From Paralithodes platypus (lineage: Eukaryota > Arthropoda > Malacostraca > Decapoda > Lithodidae): a DNA stretch of 64,000 nucleotides. The stretch is taken from NCBI GenBank assembly GCA_032716605.1, contig JAVRFV010002366.1, positions 219,504 to 283,503 of the forward strand, written 5' to 3'. Below, piece after piece: positions 53,490-64,000 of this stretch (positions within the stretch are counted from its first letter, which is position 1; each line of letters starts with the position of its first letter). The notes under the pieces are model-generated. The model saw only the letters and a list, made by a program, of their open reading frames with translations, was not told where the DNA came from and did no database searches. A program made the translations under genes and the position numbers.

Positions 53490-54050
53490 TGTTGGTTATC
53501 ATTAGAGGATTTTATGCAGATTAGGAGGGATCTGTGGGAGTTAGAGGGTTAAATCAGATTAGGTTTACCCCTTTAGCTCTCCGGAGTCTCTTCTAATGCT
53601 GAGAAAAGTCGAATAATGATAGCCAAAACAGAAGGAAAATTACGACATTGTGCTGAAGGGTGCAAGACGTTGAAGTAAAGTTAATACATTTAACTTTGAT
53701 TAACATATACAATTATTTTCCAGATTAGTATTAACTTCTTGGGATCAAAGGAGAAAAATTTATATTTATTTTCCCTATAATTCCCACAGATCCTTCCTAA
53801 GCGGAGAAATCGAATAATTGTACCCAGAATAAAAGGAAAATGACGCCATCGCACAGAAGGGTTAACCTTTTGAAGCTCTGACGCGTGTTAGCAGTTTATT
53901 TTGGCTATCATTAGACGATTTTATGCAGCTTAGGAAGTATCTGTGGGTATTAAAAGGGTAAATACTATCTCAATCAACCCTTTAACTTTCATATTCTGTT
54001 ACTAATCTGAATAAAATCGTCTAATAGTAGCCAGAAACAGAACCGAACGA
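53490..54050. repeat. Five ~65-bp modules in alternating orientation
   Basis: Forward modules at about 53490-53553 and 53897-53960; reverse modules at about 53562-53640, 53771-53845 and 53975-54045. The core is TATCATTAGACGATTTTATG...ATCTGTGGG...GGGTTAAAT. Each forward module is followed by a reverse one after 9-15 bases, making two long imperfect palindromes. Confidence 0.7.
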
Positions 54051-54769
54051 ACACGTATTGGAGCTTGAAAGGGTTAATTTCAGAACAATAGTCTTTGGTT
54101 TTCCTTATAGCTCAAGGTAAATAGCCATGTCCACCACATCTTGATTTCCCAGATACTAGGCTACACATACTGTATATTGTTAAAGTAAATGATGTTAATT
54201 ATGAAAACTCTCCATATGCCTAACCCATTTGAATAACCCTTGGTCTGTTCTCTCCAGTAAGCTGCATGATGCATCTGTCTTCACACTTCTCTCTCACTGT
54301 AGGAATAGGTTTTTACACCATACCCGAAAGAGGATTTATGGAGCTCCGATCTTACTCTCAACCATCTGAACAATTTTACCAACACACCTAAACTTCGTTA
54401 GATGCGGGAATAACCTCCCAAAAATATCAAGCCCTGGCGAGGGCTTGAACTCAGGACCCTTGGGTTGTGAGGCAAACACTTTACCAGTTAGAAGCAATAG
54501 AGATATCCCACTTGGCCTGGTCGGCTCAAGGTATTTCCGCATCCGGTTCTGCTTAGGCTAACCTATTTTCACTGACTTTACACTATCACTTCTCAATCTG
54601 TGATACCACCTTTTACCAATTAGTTATCAAACATTAAATTTCCAGCACTCTTATGCAGCTTTATTTTATTATTTTATTTCAAAAAGCCAGGAGACTATTT
54701 TCCCGAAGCTAAATTTAACAACATCGACAACGAGGCACTGTTCCGGGTAAGCCTATAACTTGGAAGAAA
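54051..54769. other. Non-coding stretch with a minus-strand tRNA-derived SINE fragment
   Basis: On the minus strand at about 54430-54505 there is a tRNA-like head: A-box TAACTGGTAAAGTGTTTGCC and B box GAGTTCAAGCCC. The body may extend to about 54330. No tail or duplication was found. The rest holds nothing recognised. Confidence 0.5.
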
Positions 54770-54990
54770 CCAGGGATCCGAGTGGGCATTTCCTCAGTTA
54801 GAAGGAAGTCTGGGAAGGCGTTTTGTCAGCCTAGGGGACAAACTAATATGCACTGCCTGAAAATGGCAAAAACTAGCAAAATCCTCAACAATAATTATTA
54901 ACCCTATTAGGTGCAGGGCGGGCCAATTTAGAATCTCCCAGTTTTACTCTATTAGCTTGGATATTTTAAGACGTTTCACCTTATTAGTTT
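54770..54990 (+). repeat. Dispersed structured repeat, unit U2
   Basis: Shares AAAATGGCAAAAAC and the AGGCGTTTTG/GACAAACTAA context with 56430-56520, and the AAGACGTTTCACCTTATTAG stretch with U1. It leads directly into the minisatellite. Confidence 0.6.
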
Positions 54991-56280
54991 GGCGATTATA
55001 TGATGCTTCAACCCAATAAGGTGTCTATTATGATGCTTCAACCCAATAAGGTGTCTATTATGATGCTTCAACCCAATAAGGTGTCGATTATGATGCTTCA
55101 ACCCAATAAGGTGTCGATTATGATGCTTCAACCCAATAAGGTGTCGATTATGATGCTTCAACCCAATAAGGTGTCGATTATGATGCTTCAACCCAATAAG
55201 GTGTCGATTATGATGCTTCAACCCAATAAGGTGTCGATTATGATGCTTCAACCCAATAAGGTGTCGATTATGATGCTTCAACCCAATAAGGTGTCGATTA
55301 TGATGCTTCAACCCAATAAGGTGTCGATTATGATGCTTCAACCCAATAAGGTGTCGATTATGATGCTTCAACCCAATAAGGTGTCGATTATGATGCTTCA
55401 ACCCAATAAGGTGTCGATTATGATGCTTCAACCCAATAAGGTGTCGATTACGATGCTTCAACCCAATAAGGTGTCGATTACGATGCTTCAACCCAATAAG
55501 GTGTCGATTACGATGCTTCAACCCAATAAGGTGTCGATTACGATGCTTCAACCCAATAAGGTGTCGATTACGATGCTTCAACCCAATAAGGTGTCGATTA
55601 CGATGCTTCAACCCAATAAGGTGTCGATTACGATGCTTCAACCCAATAAGGTGTCGATTACGATGCTTCAACCCAATAAGGTGTCGATTACGATGCTTCA
55701 ACCCAATAAGGTGTCGATTACGATGCTTCAACCCAATAAGGTGTCGATTACGATGCTTCAACCCAATAAGGTGTCGATTACGATGCTTCAACCCAATAAG
55801 GTGTCGATTACGATGCTTCAACCCAATAAGGTGTCGATTACGATGCTTCAACCCAATAAGGTGTCGATTACGATGCTTCAACCCAATAAGGTGTCGATTA
55901 CGATGCTTCAACCCAATAAGGTGTCGATTACGATGCTTCAACCCAATAAGGTGTCGATTACGATGCTTCAACCCAATAAGGTGTCTATTACGATGCTTCA
56001 ACCCAATAAGGTGTCTATTACGATGCTTCAACCCAATAAGGTGTCTATTACGATGCTTCAACCCAATAAGGTGTCTATTACGATGCTTCAACCCAATAAG
56101 GTGTCTATTACGATGCTTCAACCCAATAAGGTGTCTATTATGATGCTTCAACCCAATAAGGTGTCTATTATGATGCTTCAACCCAATAAGGTGTCTATTA
56201 TGATGCTTCAACCCAATAAGGTGTCTATTATGATGCTTCAACCCAATAAGGTGTCTATTATGATGCTTCAACCCAATAAG
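54991..56280 (+). repeat. 30-bp minisatellite, 42 full units plus one partial
   Basis: The unit is GTGTCXATTAYGATGCTTCA followed by ACCCAATAAG, with X = T or G and Y = T or C. Otherwise the units are essentially identical. Variants come in blocks (TT, GT, GC, TC, TT). Because the unit is a multiple of three and lacks stops, both strands appear open for about 450 codons, but the product would be a bare decapeptide repeat. Confidence 0.97.
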
Positions 56281-56520
56281 GTGTCGATTTTTCCTGGGCG
56301 AGCGATAGCAAGCCTGCAATTTGGAATAAACCGGCCTTTGGCCAGGAAATTTTTCTACTGAAAAATGTACACATTTAGCTTGAAGGGGTCTGGGGGACGT
56401 TTTTTTTAGTTTGAAGGGGATTTGGAGAGGCGTTTCACCAAGTCTCGGGGTAAACTAAAAACACATTGTTCGAAAATGGCAAAAACAATTAAAACCCTCT
56501 ATAATAATTAAACAAAATAC
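56281..56520 (+). repeat. Dispersed structured repeat, unit U3
   Basis: It starts GTGTCGATTTTTCCTGGGCG, with hairpins CCGGCC-TTT-GGCC(A)GG and ATTTTTC-TACT-GAAAAAT, then the AGGCGTTTCACC and AAAATGGCAAAAAC blocks. About 70-80% like U4 by eye. Confidence 0.75.
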
Positions 56521-57169
56521 CATAACGACCTCCAAGACGTTGCACCAGATACCGGTAGTGTTAATAAGCAGCATATCAAAATAACCCTCAAGAGGTCGGA
56601 TCATATAGGCCTAGTCATTTCTAATGTGATGGAATTGAAAAATATAATATCGGATATTCACCCTTATTGTCCGGTGACGTGAGGTCGTCATCCGACACGT
56701 CATCCTTTATCGGACACCGTTACGACACATTTCGGAAATATTCGAGATATCAGAGGACGGTTATGACGGACATTTTCCGAATACTTATATAAAGTCCGAC
56801 AACGTCAGAGACTGTCGGAACGATGACGGAAATGTCCGAAATACAGAAGTGCATGTCCGAGAGGCCGTAGCCAGTCCGACTAGTACGGGTTTCCGATTTC
56901 TAGAGGTCCGAGATGGCAAGGGTTTACTGTATTCTTGTCCATGATTACCTCCTCACCCCCACAGAGATATTAGACTTCCTAGGTGTCTCACTGTCGAACC
57001 TGTGTGAGAAGATATTTCAAGAATCAATGCTCATAAGGACACGCTAGGCTGGACTAATTAATATAAATATATAATCTCTACGTTAATAGAATCAAGTTTG
57101 AGTAACTCTTAAACAATCTTAAGGGGAGATGTCCACTTGAGGGATTTTTTTCTTGGCTCCTTCCTCCCT
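56521..57169. other. Non-coding stretch with a TCCGA/TCGGA word cluster
   Basis: Between 56650 and 56911 the word TCCGA occurs eight times on the plus strand and four times on the minus. No gene is seen. A plain AT-rich segment follows to 57169. Confidence 0.6.
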
Positions 57170-57460
57170 CATGTTTAGCCCCATTGTTGTTCTAATTTTA
57201 AGACGTTTGCCCGATTATTTTAACGATTTTAAGAACTTTCAACCCATTTCTGTCAATTTTAAGACCTTTTGGGTCATTTAGGTGTCGATTTTATCCTGGC
57301 GAGCGATAGCGAGCCTGTAATTTAAGAGGAACCGGCTTTCAGCCGGGACATTTTTCTACCGAAAAATGTAAAAATTTATCTTAAAAGAGGCTCAAGGGGG
57401 TGTAATCTTAAGCTTGAAGGATAGCTAGGGACCAAACTAAAAACCTCCCCTTAATTCCCA
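57170..57460 (+). repeat. Dispersed structured repeat, unit U4
   Basis: AGACGTTTGCCCGATTA, degenerate 30-bp-like units, then GTGTCGATTTTATCCTGGCG with hairpins CCGGCT-TTC-AGCCGG and ACATTTTTC-TACC-GAAAAATGT. Confidence 0.75.
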
Positions 57461-57487
57461 TTACGTTAAACATTTCTCAGAAATGTA

Positions 57488-57883
57488 ATTGAGTATTGTG
57501 TAGCCTATTACGTGCTACTAATTGAGTATTGTGTAGCCTATTACATGCTACTAATTGAGTATTGTGTAGCCTATTACGTGCTACTAATTGAGTATTGTGT
57601 AGCCTATTACGTGCTACTAATTGAGTATTGTGTAGCCTATTACGTGCTACTAATTTAGTATTGTGTAGCCTATTACGTGCTACTAATTTAGTATTGTGTA
57701 GCCTATTACGTGCTACTAATTGAGTATTGTGTAGCCTATTACGTGCTACTAATTTAGTATTGTGTAGCCTATTACGTGCTACTAATTTAGTATTGTGTAG
57801 CCTATTACGTGCTACTAATTGAGTATTGTGTAGCCTATTACGTGCTACTAATTTAGTATTGTGTAGCCTATTACGTGCTACTA
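57488..57883 (+). repeat. 33-bp tandem array, 12 units
   Basis: The unit reads AATTGAGTATTGTGTAGCCT then ATTACGTGCTACT, with a G/T alternation at one site (TTGAGT or TTTAGT). A thirteenth, degenerate unit lies at about 57961-57994 within a duplicated flank (CTTAAACAATCTTAA near 57110 and 57917). Confidence 0.95.
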
Positions 57884-57994
57884 ATTTGTAAAAAAGAATA
57901 AAGTTTGAATAACTCTTAAACAATCTTAATTCCCCTTACGTTAAACATTCCTCCGAAATGCAATTGAGTATTGTGTAGCCTATTATGTGCTACC

Positions 57995-58250
57995 AATTGA
58001 TAAACTTCTTCTATCTATCTATTGCCGGACGCCTTACTCCCCTTACGAGGGTGGCCATACACAGAATGCCCCCAAGCGGACCTATTCCCTGTGAGAGGGA
58101 CAACCCGAGCCAGTTTAGTAAAGGACTTACAGGATTGACCACTCAATTTAGGATCCGTCCGACTCCGAGGCCCTCTGTGTATCTTGTTAGCACTATTTTT
58201 CTACAGTGGTGTTCGGCTAATCCATCCACTAACCTGCCTTACCCTTAGGT
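57995..58250 (+). other. Short open stretch, possible exon remnant, not recognised
   Basis: An open frame of about 80 codons reads GRLTPLTRVAIHRMPPSGPIP and later LTTQFRIRPTPRPSVYL, ending TAG at 58246-58248 directly before GTAAGC. The TTAG|GTAAGC could be a splice donor. I do not recognise the protein. Confidence 0.25.
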
Positions 58251-61200
58251 AAGCAGTACGGATTTTGTTATGCCCTGTTTTTCTACAGGTTTAACTTGGG
58301 TAATGTGAGTTCTAAATTGACTGGGTATATAAGGCTGCATGCACAATACAAGATATGAGGAATAGAGAACACAAAGAAACACATGGTAGCAAGTTACATG
58401 ATCACGTTTATTGATATACCACTGCAGAATACTTGTGTAAGACAATACAATAGAATTGAACAACACTAGCATAAGTGGATCTGGATGGAGCCTAGTCTCC
58501 CACTTCCAACGTTCAGGTATTAACCTTCTGATCACTGGCTTCGATTCCACAGGTTTATATACCGAAGACCATCAATGTTACTTATAGATTCATATTCACT
58601 GTTAGATTTATTACTGGTAGCTCTGGTGCACAAGTAGTAGTTCACAGACTAGATTAGACACGCGTATTTTAGAGCACGGGAATTCTAGTAACCTCAGGGG
58701 GTACTGATCTAAGTTTTATATCCTTGTTTCAGAAATACATAGAACGCAAATCAGTGGGCGAACGTTAGATATCACTAGAGTTTTAATATCTGAATAAGGT
58801 AATTACGAGAGTCAAGGTCGCCTGTTAATTAAAGAGCACTGATCGCTTAGTACGTCCCAAATGGAATGGTTAAGTATGAATTACACTGGGCAAGGTCTTA
58901 GCCACTTCGTAGAAATATTAATTAGTGAATCTCTAAACAGCACAGTAATATGTAGTACTGCTAAAGGGAATCTTGGGTAGTATCTGATGGGTCTGGTCCT
59001 GGTTATCTTGCGTCCATGATGTTGGGGGCTAACGACTGGTTCCGCGGCCGTCCAGGGGGGCCATATGTGTGAAGTTCTTCAATACGTGGGCAGGTCCTTC
59101 TATCCAAATCTGCCACGGAGTCTGCCGGCTCTGGGATCTCACTCCGGAACAACACAAGGGCAGAGCTAGAAGTTAACTGCAGGGTAGTGACCCCTGGTTG
59201 GTGTCTAGCTTTCAACTGATTTGACTGGGGGCGGGAGTTAGATTTATAGGCTCGGTTCTGGACCCTGTAGAGTGTAGACAGTAGGGATCTCGAGTCTTAT
59301 GGACTTAATTGAGCTCTCAATAGATATGGGGACTAGGTAAGATGGTATTTACTGTTGTGGCACAGGGCGATAGGAAGCCTTTATATTTTCATATAACTGA
59401 GCCTTAGTAAGAGGTACTATTTTGGCTATACTGGACGTATTTAGGGGAGAGAGACTGGATCTACTTTGCGAGGAGGATGGGGACAGCTGTGATAGGAGCG
59501 TCTCTCTAGATTGTTCAATCTTCATTCTAAGGTATAGCTGAGGTGCTAATTTAGTGATCAGAGCATGCAAGAAAGGTAAATGGTTTATTGTGAGGTAATA
59601 GAGGTTAGTAAAGGTGTTAGTCATTCATGGTTAGTTCATTGATAGGAAGAATTCCTGTGCTACCTGGCAATGACTCGAAAGTCAAAACAGGGGCCAGGTA
59701 TACCTCCGCGGGGGTGGGGGTCTCCCTCCTCGGGTGGGCAAAAAGGGGGAGCTGGGCGCCCTCTCTCTGTGATAGTCGTCCGGCGGCTGTGGCTAGGGGC
59801 TTGCCATATCACCAGTGTTTGTAATAACCCTCTGTGTATGAGACAGATGTGGGTGTCTTTAATACCAAAACCGAAGGTGCCTTAGCTAGCTGGTTTTACT
59901 CGGCTGGTTGTTAATTGTAGGGTTTGCTGGATGTGGTGGAGACTGGGTTGCTAACTCTGCCACATTTATCTGGAAGTATGGCAATAGAAGTTAGTTACTG
60001 GCGGGGCGGCTAGCCTCGCACCGACGACCATTGGGTGCAGGGTTGTGAATGTGTTGTAAGAGAATAGATGGCATGCAAGGGGCTAGTAAAGTTCTAATGT
60101 TGTTCTGGCCTACTAAGTGAAGGTAGGCTGGATAGGAGTATATATATAAAAGGTTGGAGAGCGTTAGCAACGGACAATTCAAGGATCTTCAAGAGGTATG
60201 AGAGAGAGGCTAGGTCGGACAAGAGTCGAGAAGCGCGGGTGTCTTAATGAGAGGGGGGGGGGAGAGTTCAAGGGCTACAGGGAAATTTTGCCCCTAAGGT
60301 CCCTGGGCGTGGGGGTGGCATTAGGCTACAATTGATATGGAAGTTTGAAAAGGCAGTAGAATACGTTAGCCAAATGCTACCGGGGAATGCAACTATGGGG
60401 TGTATATGAGTCTGGAAAAGATAGAGTTATGTGATCAGTCCGAGGGTTATGGATACTATTAGTTGGCCCTGGGAACTGCGTTTTCTATTAAATAAAAATA
60501 TCAACAACAGCGGCAGTTCGTAGGGGTACTTAGTTATTGTTTCGGGGTACTTATGACAGATACTGGTAACCAGGTTATCTTATATAATCTCTGGTTGGGG
60601 TAAGAGGTGTAAGACACGAAGTAAATTGGCGTAGTGTGGACTGTGGATACGAAGGAGACAAGGGGAAGACGTATGACAATTGTGGAAAGTAAATGGAAAA
60701 AGGTGAACACAATGGCGGATAAAAATACTTAACCTAAGGATTGCATACATCGATGAACGATGACATTATAGTCGTCGTCCTAATAAGGTGATGAAACCTG
60801 GTTGATCTGTACTTGGCACAATACGACACAAGGACAGTGCCGCTATGTCGCATCAATGCTGGTGGCAGTTAATATTATAGACTTAGTTACTAGAGGAACA
60901 ATGCAAGGGGCGACTGAGCACGGGTTACATATATCTATACTCGTCATGGAAAATGATATACGAGGTCTAGGGACAAGCGTGGGTGTTTGAACTTCTAAGA
61001 TATATAACATCTACTTCTCGGATGTAAGAACATACATAGATATAATTATGGCTGTCTGATGTGTTGGCATTGGCTCAACGTCGGGACAGGGCATGGGTGT
61101 TTTTAATATGAATGTATATTCCTGTTCATCATCTTTGTAGTTAGGAGTGTAGGACACGAGGGGGTTAGTGTACGTGAGGTGTGGAAAATGGTCAGTTTAG

Positions 61201-61375
61201 AAAAGGTAAATGGGTGTGTCCTGGAGCTGTTTAGCCCTGCGGGCTTGGGCCTGTCTGAAATGGCTGGCTCGGTCAGCTGGTCCTTTCGTTCTGTGGACCT
61301 TTCCTTTGGTGTTTCTGTGTGGTGTTCGTTCATGGCTTCTGTGGTGGGCTTCTCGTTCTGGGGCATTTTAGATTT
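58251..61375. other. Long stretch without recognised gene
   Basis: There are small open frames on the minus strand: 59349-59624 (ATG start, 91 codons, Ser-rich C-terminal half) and 61103-61366 (ATG start, 87 codons, very hydrophilic). I recognise neither and they may be chance. TATA-like words occur at 58324-58330 and 60138-60150. A G10 run lies near 60253. Nothing else is supported. Confidence 0.4.
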
Positions 61376-61503
61376 GTATCAGGTTTAGTCCCCTAGACAG
61401 GTTGCCAACCAAGGCTGATGAGTCCCATCCACCTGGATTTGTATAAGGTTGTCTCCCCTAGATGAGTTGCCGACCAAGGATAACGAGTCCCATCCACCCA
61501 TCT
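61376..61503 (+). repeat. Imperfect ~64-bp tandem duplication
   Basis: TTTGTATCAGGTTTAGTCCC...GAGTCCCATCCACC is repeated as TTTGTATAAGGTTGTCTCCC...GAGTCCCATCCACC. Confidence 0.8.
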
Positions 61504-61799
61504 TCTTACCCGAGTGCAAAAAACACTGACCTCGTTCGTCTTGTGATACATGAATCAACCCCGGCGATCCTCGAGCGCTAGCACGGATTTTTATTCTAGA
61601 TCCGGCGGATAAGTCGCCAATGATAAAGCAAAACAGTCGAACTGGGAGCTACAAGATCGAAAAGGGTGAATTTATTCCCCGGCTTCGCCGTGATTCGTGC
61701 GGCGATTGCTTCGCCGTGACTTGCTCGGCGATTGTGGTTTCCCACTTCTTAATATCGGCCAGCGTAATGTTCGTCTGTTTCAAAGCCAAAAGATGTTAA

Positions 61800-62195
61800 T
61801 TGTGGGCGGCGGAAAACGTGATTACGAGGGGAGGCTTCGCCGTTATCCTTTGAAACTCGAATTATTGTTAGTGACATGCTGGCACTATATTCCTTAAATA
61901 ACCCCAATCAAATTCATTTGCAAACTGTGCCAGTTGTGGAATATTGAATTTGTCTGTCTTAGGCCAGAAGAACGATTTGTTGTTTGTGTTATTTTGTTGG
62001 CGGCAGAAGACGTGATTACGAGGGGAGGCTTCGCCGTTGCCCTTCTAAATTTGAATTCCTTTTTTAGTAGCCTGCCGGGCCCGCCGGAGTTATACTATAT
62101 GCCTTAAATAACGCAACTTGAATTCATTGTAGACCCGTACGCGGCGGTGAATACTGAATATTTTTAATATAGCTCTGAGAGTTTCCCGGCGGGGG
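61800..62195 (+). repeat. Imperfect ~195-bp tandem duplication
   Basis: GGCGGCGGAAAACGTGATTACGAGG at 61805 recurs as GGCGGCAGAAGACGTGATTACGAGG at 61999 (shown in part), each followed by GGGAGGCTTCGCCGTT, then CTTAAATAAC and AATTCATT at matching offsets. Confidence 0.75.
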
Positions 62196-63190
62196 ACCCC
62201 ACGGAACACCCTGCGACACGTTGTTATTTAATGTTCAGTCGCACTGAACCATAAAAATCCCGTCGGAAGGGCGACCCTTCAGTATATATATAGGGATGAA
62301 CGTGTATATACATGGCATGGTTATATATCATGAACAATCAATAATCAGTGATAACACCCTTTAACCATATATATATATATGCAACCTAATGAGGCCAACT
62401 AGATGGGAGCCCTTGGTGATGATTTCGTCAATGGCTCAAACCTGCAATCCAGCGTCGACCCCGCTACCTGTAGAACACATGATGATACGATTGCAGAGTA
62501 GAATGGCTCCGTGCCGGATTCCTCAACTAAGTGAGAAAATCCAATGGTACTAGCCCCGAAGCATACTTGTTGCACACCCTGAAGGGACTGAGCAACAGGC
62601 TCCAGTTCACCCTAAAAGAAGCCTCATGACTAATAAGTGAACTAATAGTGGGCTAGGATAAACAAAACAACACACTAGGGGCGACTTGCCTTATCACAAC
62701 AAGAGCACCCTTAATTAACACGAATACTTAGACCCAGAAAAACAGTCTCCAGGGCCCGTATTTAACACTCAGCCTACACCTGGTCGATAATCTAACCTAA
62801 CTTCAGCACTGTCATGGACAAATGAGCAAGGACTCACTATATGATCAAGTAAGGTGACGAACGAGGTGCGGGCAGGAGTGTCGGGGACACCCGTCCTATC
62901 GATGCGGGCCCAAGGAGTATAAGAAGGAACGCTCGCGGTGAACAAGATGGCGAGCAGTACCCAAAAGCAGACGCCTGGGAAGCGCAAAGCTAGGTCAAGT
63001 TTAATTTTAATTTGTATTATTTATTTATTTTACTAGTTTTTTCTAGTAGTGGACCCACATCATAAGGACGAGTCCGTGAGTGGTTATTAAGAGTGTTTCG
63101 CTCACGATGTAAGGCAATCGTATTTTGAGTTCTCCTTGGGCGGGAAGTTTGAACAGCAAGCTAGAGTTAAAAGATTGGCCATTACCTACG
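62196..63190. other. Stretch without recognised gene
   Basis: TA-rich microsatellite words near 62280-62300 and 62370-62382, and an inverted repeat CGTGAG...CTCACG at about 63075-63106. No coding region is recognised. Confidence 0.45.
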
Positions 63191-63483
63191 TAAGGTGCAT
63201 CGTCAATGATGAGGAGGCCACTAATAAATATTTAGGTATAAAGAGTATTAGCGAGATGATGCGTACAAGTAGACTGGGATGGTATGGACATGTGGAGAGA
63301 ATGGATGAACAAAATTGGGTGAAAAAATGCAGGTCTGTGATTGTGGAGGGAGCTGCACCAAGGGGTGGACCGAGGAAGACCTGGGATCGGACTATACGTG
63401 CCGATCTCAAATCCAAGAACTTGACAAGTGAAGCAGCCCTTAACAGGGTTGCCTGGAACGCCGCCATTAGGGCAAGAGACTGA
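63191..63483 (+). pseudogene. LINE fragment: C-terminal end of an RTE-like reverse transcriptase protein
   Basis: Codes for YLGIKSISEMMRTSRLGWYG, HVERMDEQNWVKKC, GAAPRGGPRKTWDRTI and a final WNAAIRARD, ending with TGA at 63481-63483. This is the usual tail of RTE-type LINE proteins (compare RWFGHMERM and RGRPNMRW at 12650-12770). RT itself is absent, so it is a 5'-truncated fragment. A different subfamily from the 11772 element. Confidence 0.75.
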
Positions 63484-64000
63484 AACTGCACGTATGTGTG
63501 GAACACTCAGTCTTAAAATTTTATGTATGTACACTCGAACCTCGATTTAAAGGACTAAATGGGACCGTTACTAGTCCGTTGCATGAAAAAATCCGTTGCT
63601 GGGTATTGTATTCATATAAGGGGGCCGGAAATCTATTAATAGGCCTAGGCCTAGGCTATAGATACTCACAAAACCTCAAATGAGCTGCTTGGATAGCGAG
63701 AATATCCCAGGTAGGCTATATATAATAAACTTATATTAATAATAATAATAATATAATAATAATACTTTATTTCAGACTCACACAGTACAGAGGGGACCAT
63801 ACTGGGGTCCATATATACCTTACAGTAACATAAATATATATAAATATATATAAGCTACTGTACATAGGCTACATAAAATAAAAAGAAATTAAATAATACC
63901 CAGCTTGCTATCATGTAGTTCACAGCACTGCCTCAACCAAAAACAGTGGTCATCAAACTACTGTGTTACCAAAACCACTGTCCTAATTGTGTACAGTACC
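63484..64000. other. End of window: microsatellite and probable minus-strand LINE 3' end
   Basis: At 63736-63766 an (AAT)n run is followed by ACTTTATTTCAGACTCACAC. This resembles the 3' end of a LINE on the minus strand, as at 15450, running off the window. Around 63533-63600, ACTCGAACCTCGATTTAAAG resembles the end of a pogo/Tc1-type DNA transposon, but no partner end was found. Confidence 0.35.

Noticed and set aside
54976..56361. Long open frames on both strands (447 and 453 codons)
   Set aside because: They are produced by a 30-bp stop-free minisatellite; the products would be a repeated decapeptide and both strands are equally open.
54991..57883. CRISPR-like arrays
   Set aside because: Units are directly contiguous without unique spacers; they are tandem repeats in a eukaryotic genome.
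57477..57923. Open frame with LVARNRLHNT-type repeats on the minus strand
   Set aside because: It is the translation of the 33-bp tandem array and nothing more.
59349..59624. ATG-started minus-strand ORF of 91 codons
   Set aside because: No recognisable domain or supporting neighbour, so not called as a gene; mentioned in the region entry.
60791..60802. CCTGGTTGATC, like the start of 18S rRNA
   Set aside because: Only a short match; the following sequence is not rRNA.
61415..61440. Hammerhead ribozyme (CTGATGAGTCCC)
   Set aside because: The CTGATGAG core is present, but no CGAAA partner or closing stem follows.
63070..63110. Hammerhead-like GACGAGTCCGTGAG with GAAAC on the other strand
   Set aside because: The conserved core words are on opposite strands and do not form the three-stem arrangement.
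63533..63600. pogo/Tc1-type transposon end
   Set aside because: The words resemble such ends, but no second inverted end or TA duplication could be paired.

Overview
The window is eukaryotic DNA dominated by retrotransposons. Non-LTR elements with trinucleotide or tetranucleotide tails, two BEL/Pao dimers, a Gmr1-like Ty3 element, tRNA-derived SINEs and many short cctag/taggct-type words suggest an arthropod, most likely a decapod crustacean. That is an impression from the repeat content, not proof. I found no ordinary host gene with confidence. Coding sequence belongs to mobile elements, apart from one lone adenain-like cysteine protease ORF.

Positions 1 to about 50,960 read as one nested stack. 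The outermost layer is a CR1-like LINE whose 3' part is visible at 48,345-50,964. A tandem dimer of a BEL/Pao element (BEL-A, about 11,203-48,344, sharing its middle LTR) lies inside it. BEL-A copy 1 was hit by a minus-strand BEL (BEL-B, 8,524-11,202), an RTE-like LINE, a minus-strand LINE, a tRNA SINE, and a LINE that itself carries a near-complete CR1-like LINE. BEL-B was in turn hit by a Gmr1-like LTR element (1-8,523). The shared BEL-A LTR carries a solo LTR with a 4-bp target duplication. BEL-A copy 2 carries a tRNA-Thr-like SINE in gag, a piggyBac-type MITE flanked by TTAA, and a second tandem BEL dimer (BEL-C, 30,616-45,093) flanked by one 5-bp target duplication.

The most interesting point is that all three BEL lineages (A, B and C, four copies) carry an extra reading frame between the primer-binding site and gag. 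It encodes an SGNH/GDSL-hydrolase-like protein with the Ser, Gly, Asn and Asp-x-x-His signatures all visible. This is not part of the usual BEL/Pao layout. Two of the three lineages also show a hydrophobic N-terminal stretch, which hints at a secreted or membrane-bound product.

The Gmr1-like element has pol order protease-integrase-RT-RNase H. Its integrase catalytic core has been lost between two copies of a GVLER-coding word. Its gag contains a SCAN-like capsid segment.

From 50,965 to 64,000 there is a second tRNA SINE, the lone adenain-like protease (52,517-53,182), alternating inverted repeat modules, and a dispersed repeat with conserved hairpins. That repeat hosts a 42-unit, 30-bp minisatellite with block-ordered variants. 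A cluster of TCCGA/TCGGA words, a 33-bp tandem array, short duplications and LINE fragments follow. Much of 58,250-63,100 holds nothing I recognise.
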